Shown: positions 1 to 7,712 of the stretch, in pieces
Numbering within the stretch: the stretch's first letter is position 1
Layout of the letters: every line of letters starts with the position of its first letter
NCBI RefSeq assembly: GCF_030546575.1
Contig: NZ_JAUOTN010000001.1
Span: 744,001 to 808,000 of the forward strand
Direction: 5' to 3'
Length of the DNA: 64,000 nucleotides
Source: Pontibacter coccineus
Lineage (GTDB): Bacteria; Bacteroidota; Bacteroidia; Cytophagales; Hymenobacteraceae
Program-made: the position numbers and the translations under genes
The notes under the pieces: model-generated
What the model saw: only the letters and a program-made list of their open reading frames with translations
Databases searched by the model: none
Told to the model about the DNA's origin: nothing

Positions 1-284
1 ACTGGAACCTGTCCGCCCGTCAAGTACGGGACTTCATCCGCGGCCTCTCGCCTTACCCAGCCGCCTGGACACGTTTCGATGGGAAGACGTTTAAAATTTT
101 CAAGACACAAGTGCTGGAGGATACCGCCTATACCTTAGCGCCAGGCCAAATCAAAACGGACAACAAAACCTACCTGCATGTACAGACTGATGATGGAGTC
201 CTCGCTATTTTAGACCTCCAGATAGAAGGCAAAAAGCGCATGCCGGTGCAGGATTTGCTCAGAGGGTATAAGTTTGAGGTATAG
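1..284 (+). CDS. fmt: Methionyl-tRNA formyltransferase, C-terminal fragment
   Basis: Only the last 94 codons are inside the window (frame begins at base 3, stop TAG at 282-284). The translation contains the RGLSPYPAAW segment typical of the C-terminal tRNA-binding domain of Fmt, followed by a small beta-barrel-like tail ending in GYKFEV. Fmt transfers a formyl group from 10-formyl-THF to initiator Met-tRNA in the cytoplasm. The next gene, folA, starts 74 bases later on the same strand, which joins two folate-linked functions. The catalytic N-terminal domain lies outside the window and cannot be judged. Confidence 0.85.
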   Translation, partial: WNLSARQVRDFIRGLSPYPAAWTRFDGKTFKIFKTQVLEDTAYTLAPGQIKTDNKTYLHVQTDDGVLAILDLQIEGKKRMPVQDLLRGYKFEV

Positions 285-358
285 ATTATTTTCAGGTATA
301 ACCTTAAGCATTTCAGCTTAAATTTAGTATCGACTGAAAAGCACATTAGCACATTAAT

Positions 359-850
359 ATGATCGCCATCGTCGTAGCCATAGCCGAGAACAACGTCATC
401 GGGAAGGACAACCAGTTGATCTGGCACCTGCCCGCCGACCTGCGTCATTTCAAGCAAAAGACCATGGGGCACCCCATGATCATGGGCCGCAAGACGTTTG
501 AGTCCATCGGCAAACCTCTCCCCGGCCGCACCACGATTATAGTCACTCGGCAGGAAGATTATCAGGCTGAAGGATGTATTGTAGTGAACTCCGTTGAAGA
601 GGCGATTGCAAAAGGCCGAGAGCTTGACAGCGAACAGGTGAGCATTGTGGGTGGCGCTGAAATCTACAAGCAGGCCCTCCCCTATGTAGATACACTATTC
701 CTGACGGAGGTGCACCATGCCTTTGACGGGGATACTTTTTTCCTTGAGTTGAAGCAAGAGGAATGGCAGGAAGTGAGTTCTGAAAGCCACCAGCCGGATG
801 AGAAAAATAAGTATACCTATACCTTTAAAGAGCTGCGCCGCAAGGTATAG
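359..850 (+). CDS. folA: Dihydrofolate reductase
   Basis: Reduces dihydrofolate to tetrahydrofolate with NADPH. The 163-residue protein has the usual length. It opens with the DHFR signature IAIVVAIAENNVIGKDNQLIW, and the catalytic acid is Asp27 in LPADLRHFK. The NADPH-binding segment GRKTFESIGKPLPGR and the IVGGAEIYKQAL segment follow in the normal order. The ATG at 359 directly precedes the conserved first strand. The last codons (Tyr-Thr-Tyr-Thr) are written with two overlapping copies of the TATACCT word that is abundant throughout this window. A bidirectional terminator follows. Confidence 0.97.
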   Translation: MIAIVVAIAENNVIGKDNQLIWHLPADLRHFKQKTMGHPMIMGRKTFESIGKPLPGRTTIIVTRQEDYQAEGCIVVNSVEEAIAKGRELDSEQVSIVGGAEIYKQALPYVDTLFLTEVHHAFDGDTFFLELKQEEWQEVSSESHQPDEKNKYTYTFKELRRKV

Positions 851-860
851 CCGCAAAAAA

Positions 861-885
861 GGGGCACCTTTGGGTGCTCCTTTTT
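861..885. terminator. Bidirectional intrinsic terminator between folA and porU2
   Basis: Arms GGGGCACC (861-868) and GGTGCTCC (873-880) pair with one G-T, with loop TTTG. A T run follows at 881-885 and an A run precedes at 855-860, so it can end both converging transcripts. Confidence 0.8.
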
Positions 886-910
886 ATTTATTATAGAATT
901 GGTCTACGCT

Positions 911-3900
911 TTAGCGCAGAATGTAAATCTTGCCATAGCCGTTCACGAAGCCTTTATCACCTTTCTTCCAGATGTGCTTCATCTCTTCAGCATCTTTCGG
1001 CATTACCACGCGGTACAGGTATACGCCATTGGCCAGTTTGTCGCCATACATGTCAGTACCGTCCCAGGCATATTCCGTTTTGTTGTTTCCAATACGGATC
1101 GGCCCGATTTCCTCCCGCAAAATCTCCTTCACAATCTTGCCCGTTACCGTCATGATCTGGATTTTAAAGTCATTGGGAATTACGCCGCCGGTCAGGGTAA
1201 AGATAAACTGTGTCTTCGTAGAGAATGGGTTCGGGTATGGGTAGAAGTTCGTGATTTTCGACTCGTTCTCTACCTCGAAATTGATCTTGTAGTCTTTTGA
1301 ACCTGAATCTTTCCCGGAAGCATCTTTACCTCGAACCGTTAAGGTATACCGACCATTTTCGAGTTTTTCAGGCTTATACTCAAATCGAAAGTCATTTTTC
1401 TCATCGGCTGGGCTCACATGGAGTTCACCCGGTTTAGCCTCCTTCTTAACATCATACTGCCCCTGAATATTTGGTCCTTCAAGATAAACTTCCATCGCAT
1501 CAGCATTCTCCAGGTATACATGTTTATTCTCATCTTTCATGGTAATACTGATAAGCGGACTAGGTGCCACCAGTTCTCCATCCATGATATGCACCCCGTC
1601 GAAAGCCACATCCATAATAGGGTGCAGCTTCGATTTTACGGCAAAGTTCACTTCGTAAATGTTGTTCTGATACTGCTGTTCCGGCTGCAATTGTGGGTTA
1701 ACATACATCGACAACTTGTAGCTACCATCTAAATCAAGCGTCGACAAAGTATGGTTGAACGTAGCCGTCTTGTTGCCCTCAAGAGCTTCAATTTTGAACC
1801 GTGATACACGTGGCTCTATACCTTCTCCTGTCAGTGTCACTTCTACAGTAATTGAGTCGCGAAAAGCATACGGCGTCACGTTTTGAAAGGCCATTGGCAT
1901 CTCAATCCGACCTCTACCCGCTTGCTGTGTTATTATTTCATCACTCACTTCTACTAAGTCTGGCCGGATAACTCCTTCAGGAGCCGCTTGGTAATACACC
2001 ATCCACTGTTTCAGCTGTGGCGCAGTTCGGTCTTCTGTATCGGTCAGCTGTGCCTGAAGCTGTAAGTGCGGATATTGGGCTGCATTTATCTGGCTTAGGT
2101 CAAATGCCTTTGAAGTGATATTATCATTGAGCAAATCACGGTTGCCTTCCGAGTTTATACCATACAGGCTTAGTTTATAACTATCATTACCAGCTTTATA
2201 GCGTTCTATGTTATGGTGTAGGCTACCCCAGCTTAAGGCGGGCCCGATGAGGCTGGAGGTGATGGCGCCCTGGGTGTTAGTTGTTTGCATCAGGTATCGA
2301 AGAACAATACCCTGCGCTGTAGGAGGTATATCTCCATCTGCATTAGCGCCTATCTCCTGGATAGAACCAACAGTAGCACCTTTCTGCCCAATTATCGCTA
2401 AGGGGTAACCTGTCTTTATTTCATCAATTAACTCTGAACCGATGTTCCTAAAAGCCGCTTTTAACTCAGGAGTGAATAAATCAAATGGCACTTTGTTGAC
2501 GGTGACACCTACCACATAATGTCCTGCAGGAATTGCATTCAAAAAGCGCAACATGTTTGCTCTAATGGTAGGATTATTCAGATCTCCAAATTGATATAAA
2601 TTCCACATGAATTTACAAGGAGAAAATCCAGGAACAGTTACGTGATTAAGATTTTTGCTATCTAACACAAAGAAAAACATTCTTGGAACAGAACTAGCTT
2701 TAAAATTACCACAAGCTGCATCTATTTCAGATACACCATTTATATAGATGCCATGAGGCGGCATATCAAACCTTTCATCCCCACCTACTGTCCTGATTTC
2801 AAAGTTTTTAGTTACAGGGCTAAACTCAAGCTTATTAGAGTTACTTAATCGAATCCCATTTAATTCTGCTTCATTGTATTGGCCTGCATGACTTTGTGAC
2901 CATCCGCCTTCATTGTTTTTGATATACCTGAATGATCCATTCACCCAGACGGTGTCTTCGCCTTGCTCAAATTTGTCAAATCGGGCTCGCCAAAAAAATA
3001 CGGTACTGTCAGCATCTAGCTTATGTATGGGAAGACTTACCTCCCAAGCTGGCAATACCCCTGGGCTTGCCTGATGCGTTAACTTTATGCCTGAGTTAAA
3101 GACATGGGAAGTATCCAACTCAAAGTATACACCTTTAGGTTCCGCCCTTAGTTGCGTTGATTGAACTACCAAGTTTACAGTTGGACTATTAACTATAGAG
3201 TAATTCATTGGCGCTAATAAAGATATTCCTGAACGCGGCAGAAAATGGGATATCACCAATACGTTGTTGTTCTCGTTCAATTCATCAATCAGCCCCGTGT
3301 TATCGAGGGTAATCTCGAACCTGTTTATACCTGCCCCAGTAGAATCTGTATTTGGAAGCACTAACTCAAAACTCCCTTTGTAATAGATAGGCTTCACCTT
3401 AATTGAGACAGGTTCCTGTGCTGTGCCATTTGGCAAAATTCGTTTTACGCCAATGCTTACTGAGTCATTAATGGCTTTCCCTAGATTAATTGAATTCACA
3501 CGAAGCACAAACTTTTTAGATAAGGCGATTGCTACCTCTCCGGATTCATCTCGCACCGTTACTGTATTGCTGTCGAAAGCATAGTCAGGCTTACTAGGTG
3601 CATATAATTTTACTGCAGGGTCCCCCTGTAGCACCATCTGCGTCATAGTAGCTACATGGTCTCCTCTTTGATAAAGTGAACTGGAAGCTATATATCTCCT
3701 GATAGTTTCTTTATGAATCTCGCCGATTGTACGGCCATAAAACTGGTTGTCACTAAAAGCGATTTGATAAAATCGGTTTGAGAATTCATTTAAGGGTCCG
3801 TCACCTCCAATATAGGATTGCGCCATAAAAGATATTGCCCCACGGTCAGGTGTCATCAGCCAGTCTTCCCCAAATGAAATTTTATTATAAATAGAAGCAT

Positions 3901-5962
3901 CCCCACTATAACATCCATTCATGATAATGGCAGGGTACTTTCCCTTATTTCTATAACCATTTAGATTTGAAGAGGCAAAACCAATCTCAACGTCTGTAAC
4001 ATCTATGGCACTGTGTCCAAAAAAGGTAAGTAAGGATATACCTGCATTTACTTCATCAGATACATTGACATAAGTTGTATAATCTTTAAAATCTCTTCTG
4101 TACTTTTCAATGACGTTAGCTCCTAACAAGGGGCCTTCTGCAATACGTCTATAATTTGTTAGCCAATCTGCATACTGGTTCTGCTGCATACCATTTGCTC
4201 CCCCGCCAAGCTGAAGAATATTTTTTCTCCAAGCCAAGCCACCCGGCAATGATTCATGCTCCTTTACTTTATTTAAGTACGCGATGATATTTTCACCAGT
4301 GGTGGCCGACAGACGCCCAGTAGGCACACGCGGTTCATAGCGATTATTCCGAAAGTCGGAAGAAAAGAAAACGTCTGAAGAAGGCATCACACCTGTTGGC
4401 ACCAAATCCATTTCATGCACTTTAGGATGCCGATCTCCTATGTGATAGAAGCTGTATTTGTTATTATGAATACTCCTATAATCCTCCCAAGCATACTTTA
4501 ATCCTTTACCAATGATAAAAAGCTGTTTTTCGCGGTCTGAAGTGAGCATGAAGGTCATGAACTTACGTACAGCATTCGAAGAAAACTCACCATAGTGAAA
4601 CTGATTAACAACTTGGTCAATCTGTACAACTAAAGTATCATAACCGCCACCAGCTGCTGCGGCTCTATAGGCAGCATATTGTTTTGGAGCAGGCATTTGG
4701 GAACCGCCTACGGCTTTCATCAAGCGCTTATTAGTAAGGATGATATAATTATGCGCATTCGTGTTAATGTTCCGGAATCGCATCATTTCAGCTTTACCGA
4801 CTGCTTTGAACGCCTTGTTAGTATTGGCTAATAGTACTTTATGCGTGTTATTTTCTGTGGGAACGACAACCCCCTTCCCTCCAGCGTTCATGTGTCCTTC
4901 AATTCGAATCGGGTTGAAAGGGTCAGTAACGTCGTATGCTATGGCTGCTGCATCAGCACCGTTAAAGACATAGTAAGGATTGGGGGTACGGGTTGAGTCT
5001 GTACTGAAAAGCACAGAATTGCCGACCAACTGTGTTTTTTGAGCGAATATTAATGACACATAAGAAAGCGTGACATCATTGGAGGGAGTGGCGTCTGGCA
5101 ATGTCTGCACTCTAATCTTTCCATCCGAGAAGATATCGCTATACTCTATAGCTCCGCTGATTTTCAGAAACTTATCTCCTTCGATGCTGAAACGATTAAT
5201 TGCTCTGGCCACCCCTGTCTGCGGAATAATGTTAAATACCCCCGCATGTAGATTCTTATTGACACCCCCAACTACGGCCTCTACTCTGGGTTTAGGTCCT
5301 GTTGCTTCAACATTGGTTATTTTAGGTATATCGTAGTTCTTAGCTACCCGCGCGGCTACAGATGTATACCCTTCCCCTTCATCCATCCAAGCCAATAGAG
5401 CATCTATTGTTCCATGCTTCTGACCATAATAATACCTATCCACAAAATATTGTGTCACCTTCTGCAAATGATACGGCTCCGCCGTCTTCCCAGCCGGCGA
5501 AGGATTCACCTGTTGCATCCGCTTACCGCCAGCAGGATTCACCGTTAAGAAATAAGCAGCGGTATCGGTATAGAGGCTATACAACTGATGCGGCTGATGC
5601 GCCGGGTTCTTGTAAAGGTCCTGGTCCAGCCGACCGTCGTTTCGCTCGCCGTAGAACTCGATGAAGTCTTCTCTGTCCAGGCGCCCGTCGGCTTCGCCGG
5701 CTACGTGAATGGCGACTTCCCTGCCTCTTCTGAAAAGCTGAAAGTGCTGTGGGTTGGTGCCGGCCAGCCCAAGGCTATCCAGGAAGCCGTGGCTGAGGCG
5801 GTGGAGGCCTGTGTTAACTACTTTAAGCTTGTAATAGGTCTTGTTGTAGTCAATCCACTCGTTGCCGTAGGGCGTGGGCGACTGGGCTTGCGCCGCTGCC
5901 TGCAGGCCGAATGCTAGCACGCTAGCGAGTAAGAACTGAAGGAAGAGTCTGTTTATTTTCAT
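911..5962 (-). CDS. porU2: C25-family peptidase, putative type IX secretion sortase PorU2
   Basis: A 1683-residue protein with a Sec signal peptide (about residues 1-26, ending AAAQAQS). A gingipain-type C25 peptidase domain spans roughly residues 400-780. The catalytic pair is visible as His650 in TFFGHSA and Cys684 in NGCYSGDA. A CARDB-like beta-rich stretch follows, and the last ~95 residues (YPYPNPFSTKTQF... GVYLYRV) are a T9SS C-terminal sorting domain. PorU is the sortase that removes such sorting domains at the outer membrane; this protein is several hundred residues longer than classical PorU (about 1150-1300), so the PorU2 class is a better name. Its PorV-like partner gene lies just upstream (28-base gap), as for porU-porV pairs. 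Function is inferred from family and context. Confidence 0.85.
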   Translation of the reverse strand: MKINRLFLQFLLASVLAFGLQAAAQAQSPTPYGNEWIDYNKTYYKLKVVNTGLHRLSHGFLDSLGLAGTNPQHFQLFRRGREVAIHVAGEADGRLDREDFIEFYGERNDGRLDQDLYKNPAHQPHQLYSLYTDTAAYFLTVNPAGGKRMQQVNPSPAGKTAEPYHLQKVTQYFVDRYYYGQKHGTIDALLAWMDEGEGYTSVAARVAKNYDIPKITNVEATGPKPRVEAVVGGVNKNLHAGVFNIIPQTGVARAINRFSIEGDKFLKISGAIEYSDIFSDGKIRVQTLPDATPSNDVTLSYVSLIFAQKTQLVGNSVLFSTDSTRTPNPYYVFNGADAAAIAYDVTDPFNPIRIEGHMNAGGKGVVVPTENNTHKVLLANTNKAFKAVGKAEMMRFRNINTNAHNYIILTNKRLMKAVGGSQMPAPKQYAAYRAAAAGGGYDTLVVQIDQVVNQFHYGEFSSNAVRKFMTFMLTSDREKQLFIIGKGLKYAWEDYRSIHNNKYSFYHIGDRHPKVHEMDLVPTGVMPSSDVFFSSDFRNNRYEPRVPTGRLSATTGENIIAYLNKVKEHESLPGGLAWRKNILQLGGGANGMQQNQYADWLTNYRRIAEGPLLGANVIEKYRRDFKDYTTYVNVSDEVNAGISLLTFFGHSAIDVTDVEIGFASSNLNGYRNKGKYPAIIMNGCYSGDASIYNKISFGEDWLMTPDRGAISFMAQSYIGGDGPLNEFSNRFYQIAFSDNQFYGRTIGEIHKETIRRYIASSSLYQRGDHVATMTQMVLQGDPAVKLYAPSKPDYAFDSNTVTVRDESGEVAIALSKKFVLRVNSINLGKAINDSVSIGVKRILPNGTAQEPVSIKVKPIYYKGSFELVLPNTDSTGAGINRFEITLDNTGLIDELNENNNVLVISHFLPRSGISLLAPMNYSIVNSPTVNLVVQSTQLRAEPKGVYFELDTSHVFNSGIKLTHQASPGVLPAWEVSLPIHKLDADSTVFFWRARFDKFEQGEDTVWVNGSFRYIKNNEGGWSQSHAGQYNEAELNGIRLSNSNKLEFSPVTKNFEIRTVGGDERFDMPPHGIYINGVSEIDAACGNFKASSVPRMFFFVLDSKNLNHVTVPGFSPCKFMWNLYQFGDLNNPTIRANMLRFLNAIPAGHYVVGVTVNKVPFDLFTPELKAAFRNIGSELIDEIKTGYPLAIIGQKGATVGSIQEIGANADGDIPPTAQGIVLRYLMQTTNTQGAITSSLIGPALSWGSLHHNIERYKAGNDSYKLSLYGINSEGNRDLLNDNITSKAFDLSQINAAQYPHLQLQAQLTDTEDRTAPQLKQWMVYYQAAPEGVIRPDLVEVSDEIITQQAGRGRIEMPMAFQNVTPYAFRDSITVEVTLTGEGIEPRVSRFKIEALEGNKTATFNHTLSTLDLDGSYKLSMYVNPQLQPEQQYQNNIYEVNFAVKSKLHPIMDVAFDGVHIMDGELVAPSPLISITMKDENKHVYLENADAMEVYLEGPNIQGQYDVKKEAKPGELHVSPADEKNDFRFEYKPEKLENGRYTLTVRGKDASGKDSGSKDYKINFEVENESKITNFYPYPNPFSTKTQFIFTLTGGVIPNDFKIQIMTVTGKIVKEILREEIGPIRIGNNKTEYAWDGTDMYGDKLANGVYLYRVVMPKDAEEMKHIWKKGDKGFVNGYGKIYILR

Positions 5963-5990
5963 CGGCTGTAAAAATTGAAACCGTATGTTG

Positions 5991-7085
5991 CTAATTGAAA
6001 GAATAACCTAATGAAATGATAATGGAGTAAAGCCCCGCAGCATTCGCCGTGTTGCCGTCGCGACCATTGATGCTCGACATGGCCAAATCAATGTTCAACC
6101 CATTGTTTTGGAAGCCCACCCCAAAGTTTGGCTGCACCTTAGATGACATCCCCCCGTCAAAATTCCGGAATTGCTGGTAGTTGTTCAGACCGCCTCGCAC
6201 AAACACGGTTTGGGCGTAAGCCAACTCCATCCCCACATGCGGGTCCGCGGAGGCAAAGTCAGACTTGAGGAGCACGTTGCGCCTGCCGTCAAAGGTAAAG
6301 TCTACGTCAGTGGCCAGTATACCTGTGATCTTATCGGAGAAAGTAAAGTTCTTGGCAGCCCCCAGCACTAAACGTGGCAAGGTAAGTTCAGCGGTGCTTT
6401 CGGGCAGGTCGTTGCCGGTTTGTTGGTAGGTGGCCTCCAGCGCCTCTACGTTGTGGGTCCAGGCGGTGAAGGTAGTTGTTACGTCTTTGGCCATCACGCC
6501 AAACTGCCAGGTACCGCGGCGCAGCTGGGCGCCCGCATCAAAACCGAAGCCCCAGGCATTGGCAAACTCGCCTACGTTGCGGTAAATGATCTTGGCGTTC
6601 ACACCCAGTGTTAGGCCTTGTATCAGATTACTTTTGCGGGCATAGGATAACAGCATGGCATAATCAGCCACAGAGAAGAAACGGATGCTGTCGTATTGGA
6701 TGTAGCCGTATTCGTTCTGCAAGCGGCGGGTATCCACGATGTCGTCGACGCCAAGGCGGATAACCGAAACGGCCAGCGCACTGCTCGAGTCGATGGGCAT
6801 GGCAAAGCTGCCGAAGTCGTTTTTGGCGATGCCCGCGAACAGCTCAGAGTGCATCAGGGCGATGTTATACCTGTTCGGAAGCTGAACCAGGCCGGCCGGA
6901 TTCCAAAAGCCGGCCGTAGCGTCGTCGGTTATGGCTACCTGAACGTTGCCCATACCGAGCGCCCGGGCTCCCACGCCAATGTTCAAAAACTCGTTGCTGT
7001 ATTTCGGCGTGGATACCTGCGCGTGCACAGCCCCACTCACAAAACACAACACCACAATAAGTATAGAAAGGGTAAATCTGTTCAT
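5991..7085 (-). CDS. PorV/PorQ-family outer membrane protein
   Basis: Encodes a signal peptide (MNRFTLSILIVVLCFVSGAVHAQ) followed by a beta-barrel with the family opening NIGVGARALGMGNVQVA and a D-D-A-T-A-G-F-W-N-P-A-G motif. It ends in an aromatic strand (SLGYSFN), as outer membrane proteins do. PorV-type proteins bind T9SS cargo and present it to PorU. The gene lies immediately upstream of porU2 on the same strand, so the two probably form an operon and a cargo-processing pair. A GTG two codons upstream (7091) could extend the frame to 366 residues, but the ATG at 7085 gives a normal signal peptide n-region and is preferred. Confidence 0.85.
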   Translation of the reverse strand: MNRFTLSILIVVLCFVSGAVHAQVSTPKYSNEFLNIGVGARALGMGNVQVAITDDATAGFWNPAGLVQLPNRYNIALMHSELFAGIAKNDFGSFAMPIDSSSALAVSVIRLGVDDIVDTRRLQNEYGYIQYDSIRFFSVADYAMLLSYARKSNLIQGLTLGVNAKIIYRNVGEFANAWGFGFDAGAQLRRGTWQFGVMAKDVTTTFTAWTHNVEALEATYQQTGNDLPESTAELTLPRLVLGAAKNFTFSDKITGILATDVDFTFDGRRNVLLKSDFASADPHVGMELAYAQTVFVRGGLNNYQQFRNFDGGMSSKVQPNFGVGFQNNGLNIDLAMSSINGRDGNTANAAGLYSIIISLGYSFN

Positions 7086-7236
7086 AGGCACAGGGATACT
7101 GTCACTTCAGGGGTCTTAAAAAGAATTTATTCACTCGGCTCTAAAAAAAAATTTTACCGCTCTCCAGGTATGGCAATTTGCCTCCTAACACTTCAGAAAC
7201 TGAATTAGTTGACTTTATGCGACATTTTTTCGCATC

Positions 7237-7244
7237 CAAAAATA
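7237..7244 (-). promoter_or_regulatory. Possible -7 box for the porV-like/porU2 operon
   Basis: Read on the minus strand this is TATTTTTG, a perfect match to the Bacteroidota -7 element TAnnTTTG, about 150 bases upstream of the porV-like start. No convincing TTTG -33 box is seen at the proper distance. Confidence 0.35.
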
Positions 7245-7316
7245 ATCATTTTTATTCACAATTAGCTGCCGCTTAAACCCTTTGAAAAAAGATTCGTAAT
7301 TATTTTTACACAGTAC

Positions 7317-7348
7317 CTTGCGTTACATAGTACCTTTTATTAACTTTG
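7317..7348 (+). promoter_or_regulatory. Bacteroidota-type promoter of the padR operon
   Basis: A CTTG -33-like box at 7317-7320 and a perfect -7 box TAACTTTG at 7341-7348 are separated by 20 bases. Transcription would start near 7353, giving a leader of about 20 bases before the ATG at 7372. Confidence 0.65.
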
Positions 7349-7371
7349 CTTCAACATTAAACGGAATCATC

Positions 7372-7710
7372 ATGAAAGTAGAAAACACACAAGTGCAGAT
7401 GCGGAAGGGAATTCTGGAATTCTGCATACTGGAGATTATCGCTCGTGGTGAGGTATATGCATCCGATATGTTGGAGGAGCTAACAGCTGCCAAGATGATA
7501 GTAGTGGAGGGAACCCTTTATCCTCTCCTTACTCGCCTCAAGAACGCGGGGCTTCTCGACTACAGTTGGGTCGAATCTACCTCTGGGCCACCCCGCAAGT
7601 ACTACACACTTACCGAGACCGGTCGCACTTTCCTGGAACAGCTCCGGGATACATGGGGCGAACTGGTAGCTTCCACTGAATTCATCATGCAAAATAAGAA
7701 AGCGCAGTAA
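7372..7710 (+). CDS. PadR-family transcriptional regulator
   Basis: A 112-residue winged-helix regulator. It begins MKVENTQVQMRKGILEFCIL and contains the PadR core EGTLYPLLTRLKNAGLL (recognition helix) and GPPRKYYTLTETGRTFL (wing). The frame can be extended upstream to a TTG at 7318, but that would run through the promoter, so the ATG at 7372 is chosen. The stop is 2 bases before the start of the PspC/GIN membrane protein, so the two are surely co-transcribed. In other Bacteroidota, PadR plus PspC pairs look like envelope-stress modules; the ligand is unknown. An autorepressor role is likely but inferred. Confidence 0.93.
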   Translation: MKVENTQVQMRKGILEFCILEIIARGEVYASDMLEELTAAKMIVVEGTLYPLLTRLKNAGLLDYSWVESTSGPPRKYYTLTETGRTFLEQLRDTWGELVASTEFIMQNKKAQ

Positions 7711-7712
7711 TC

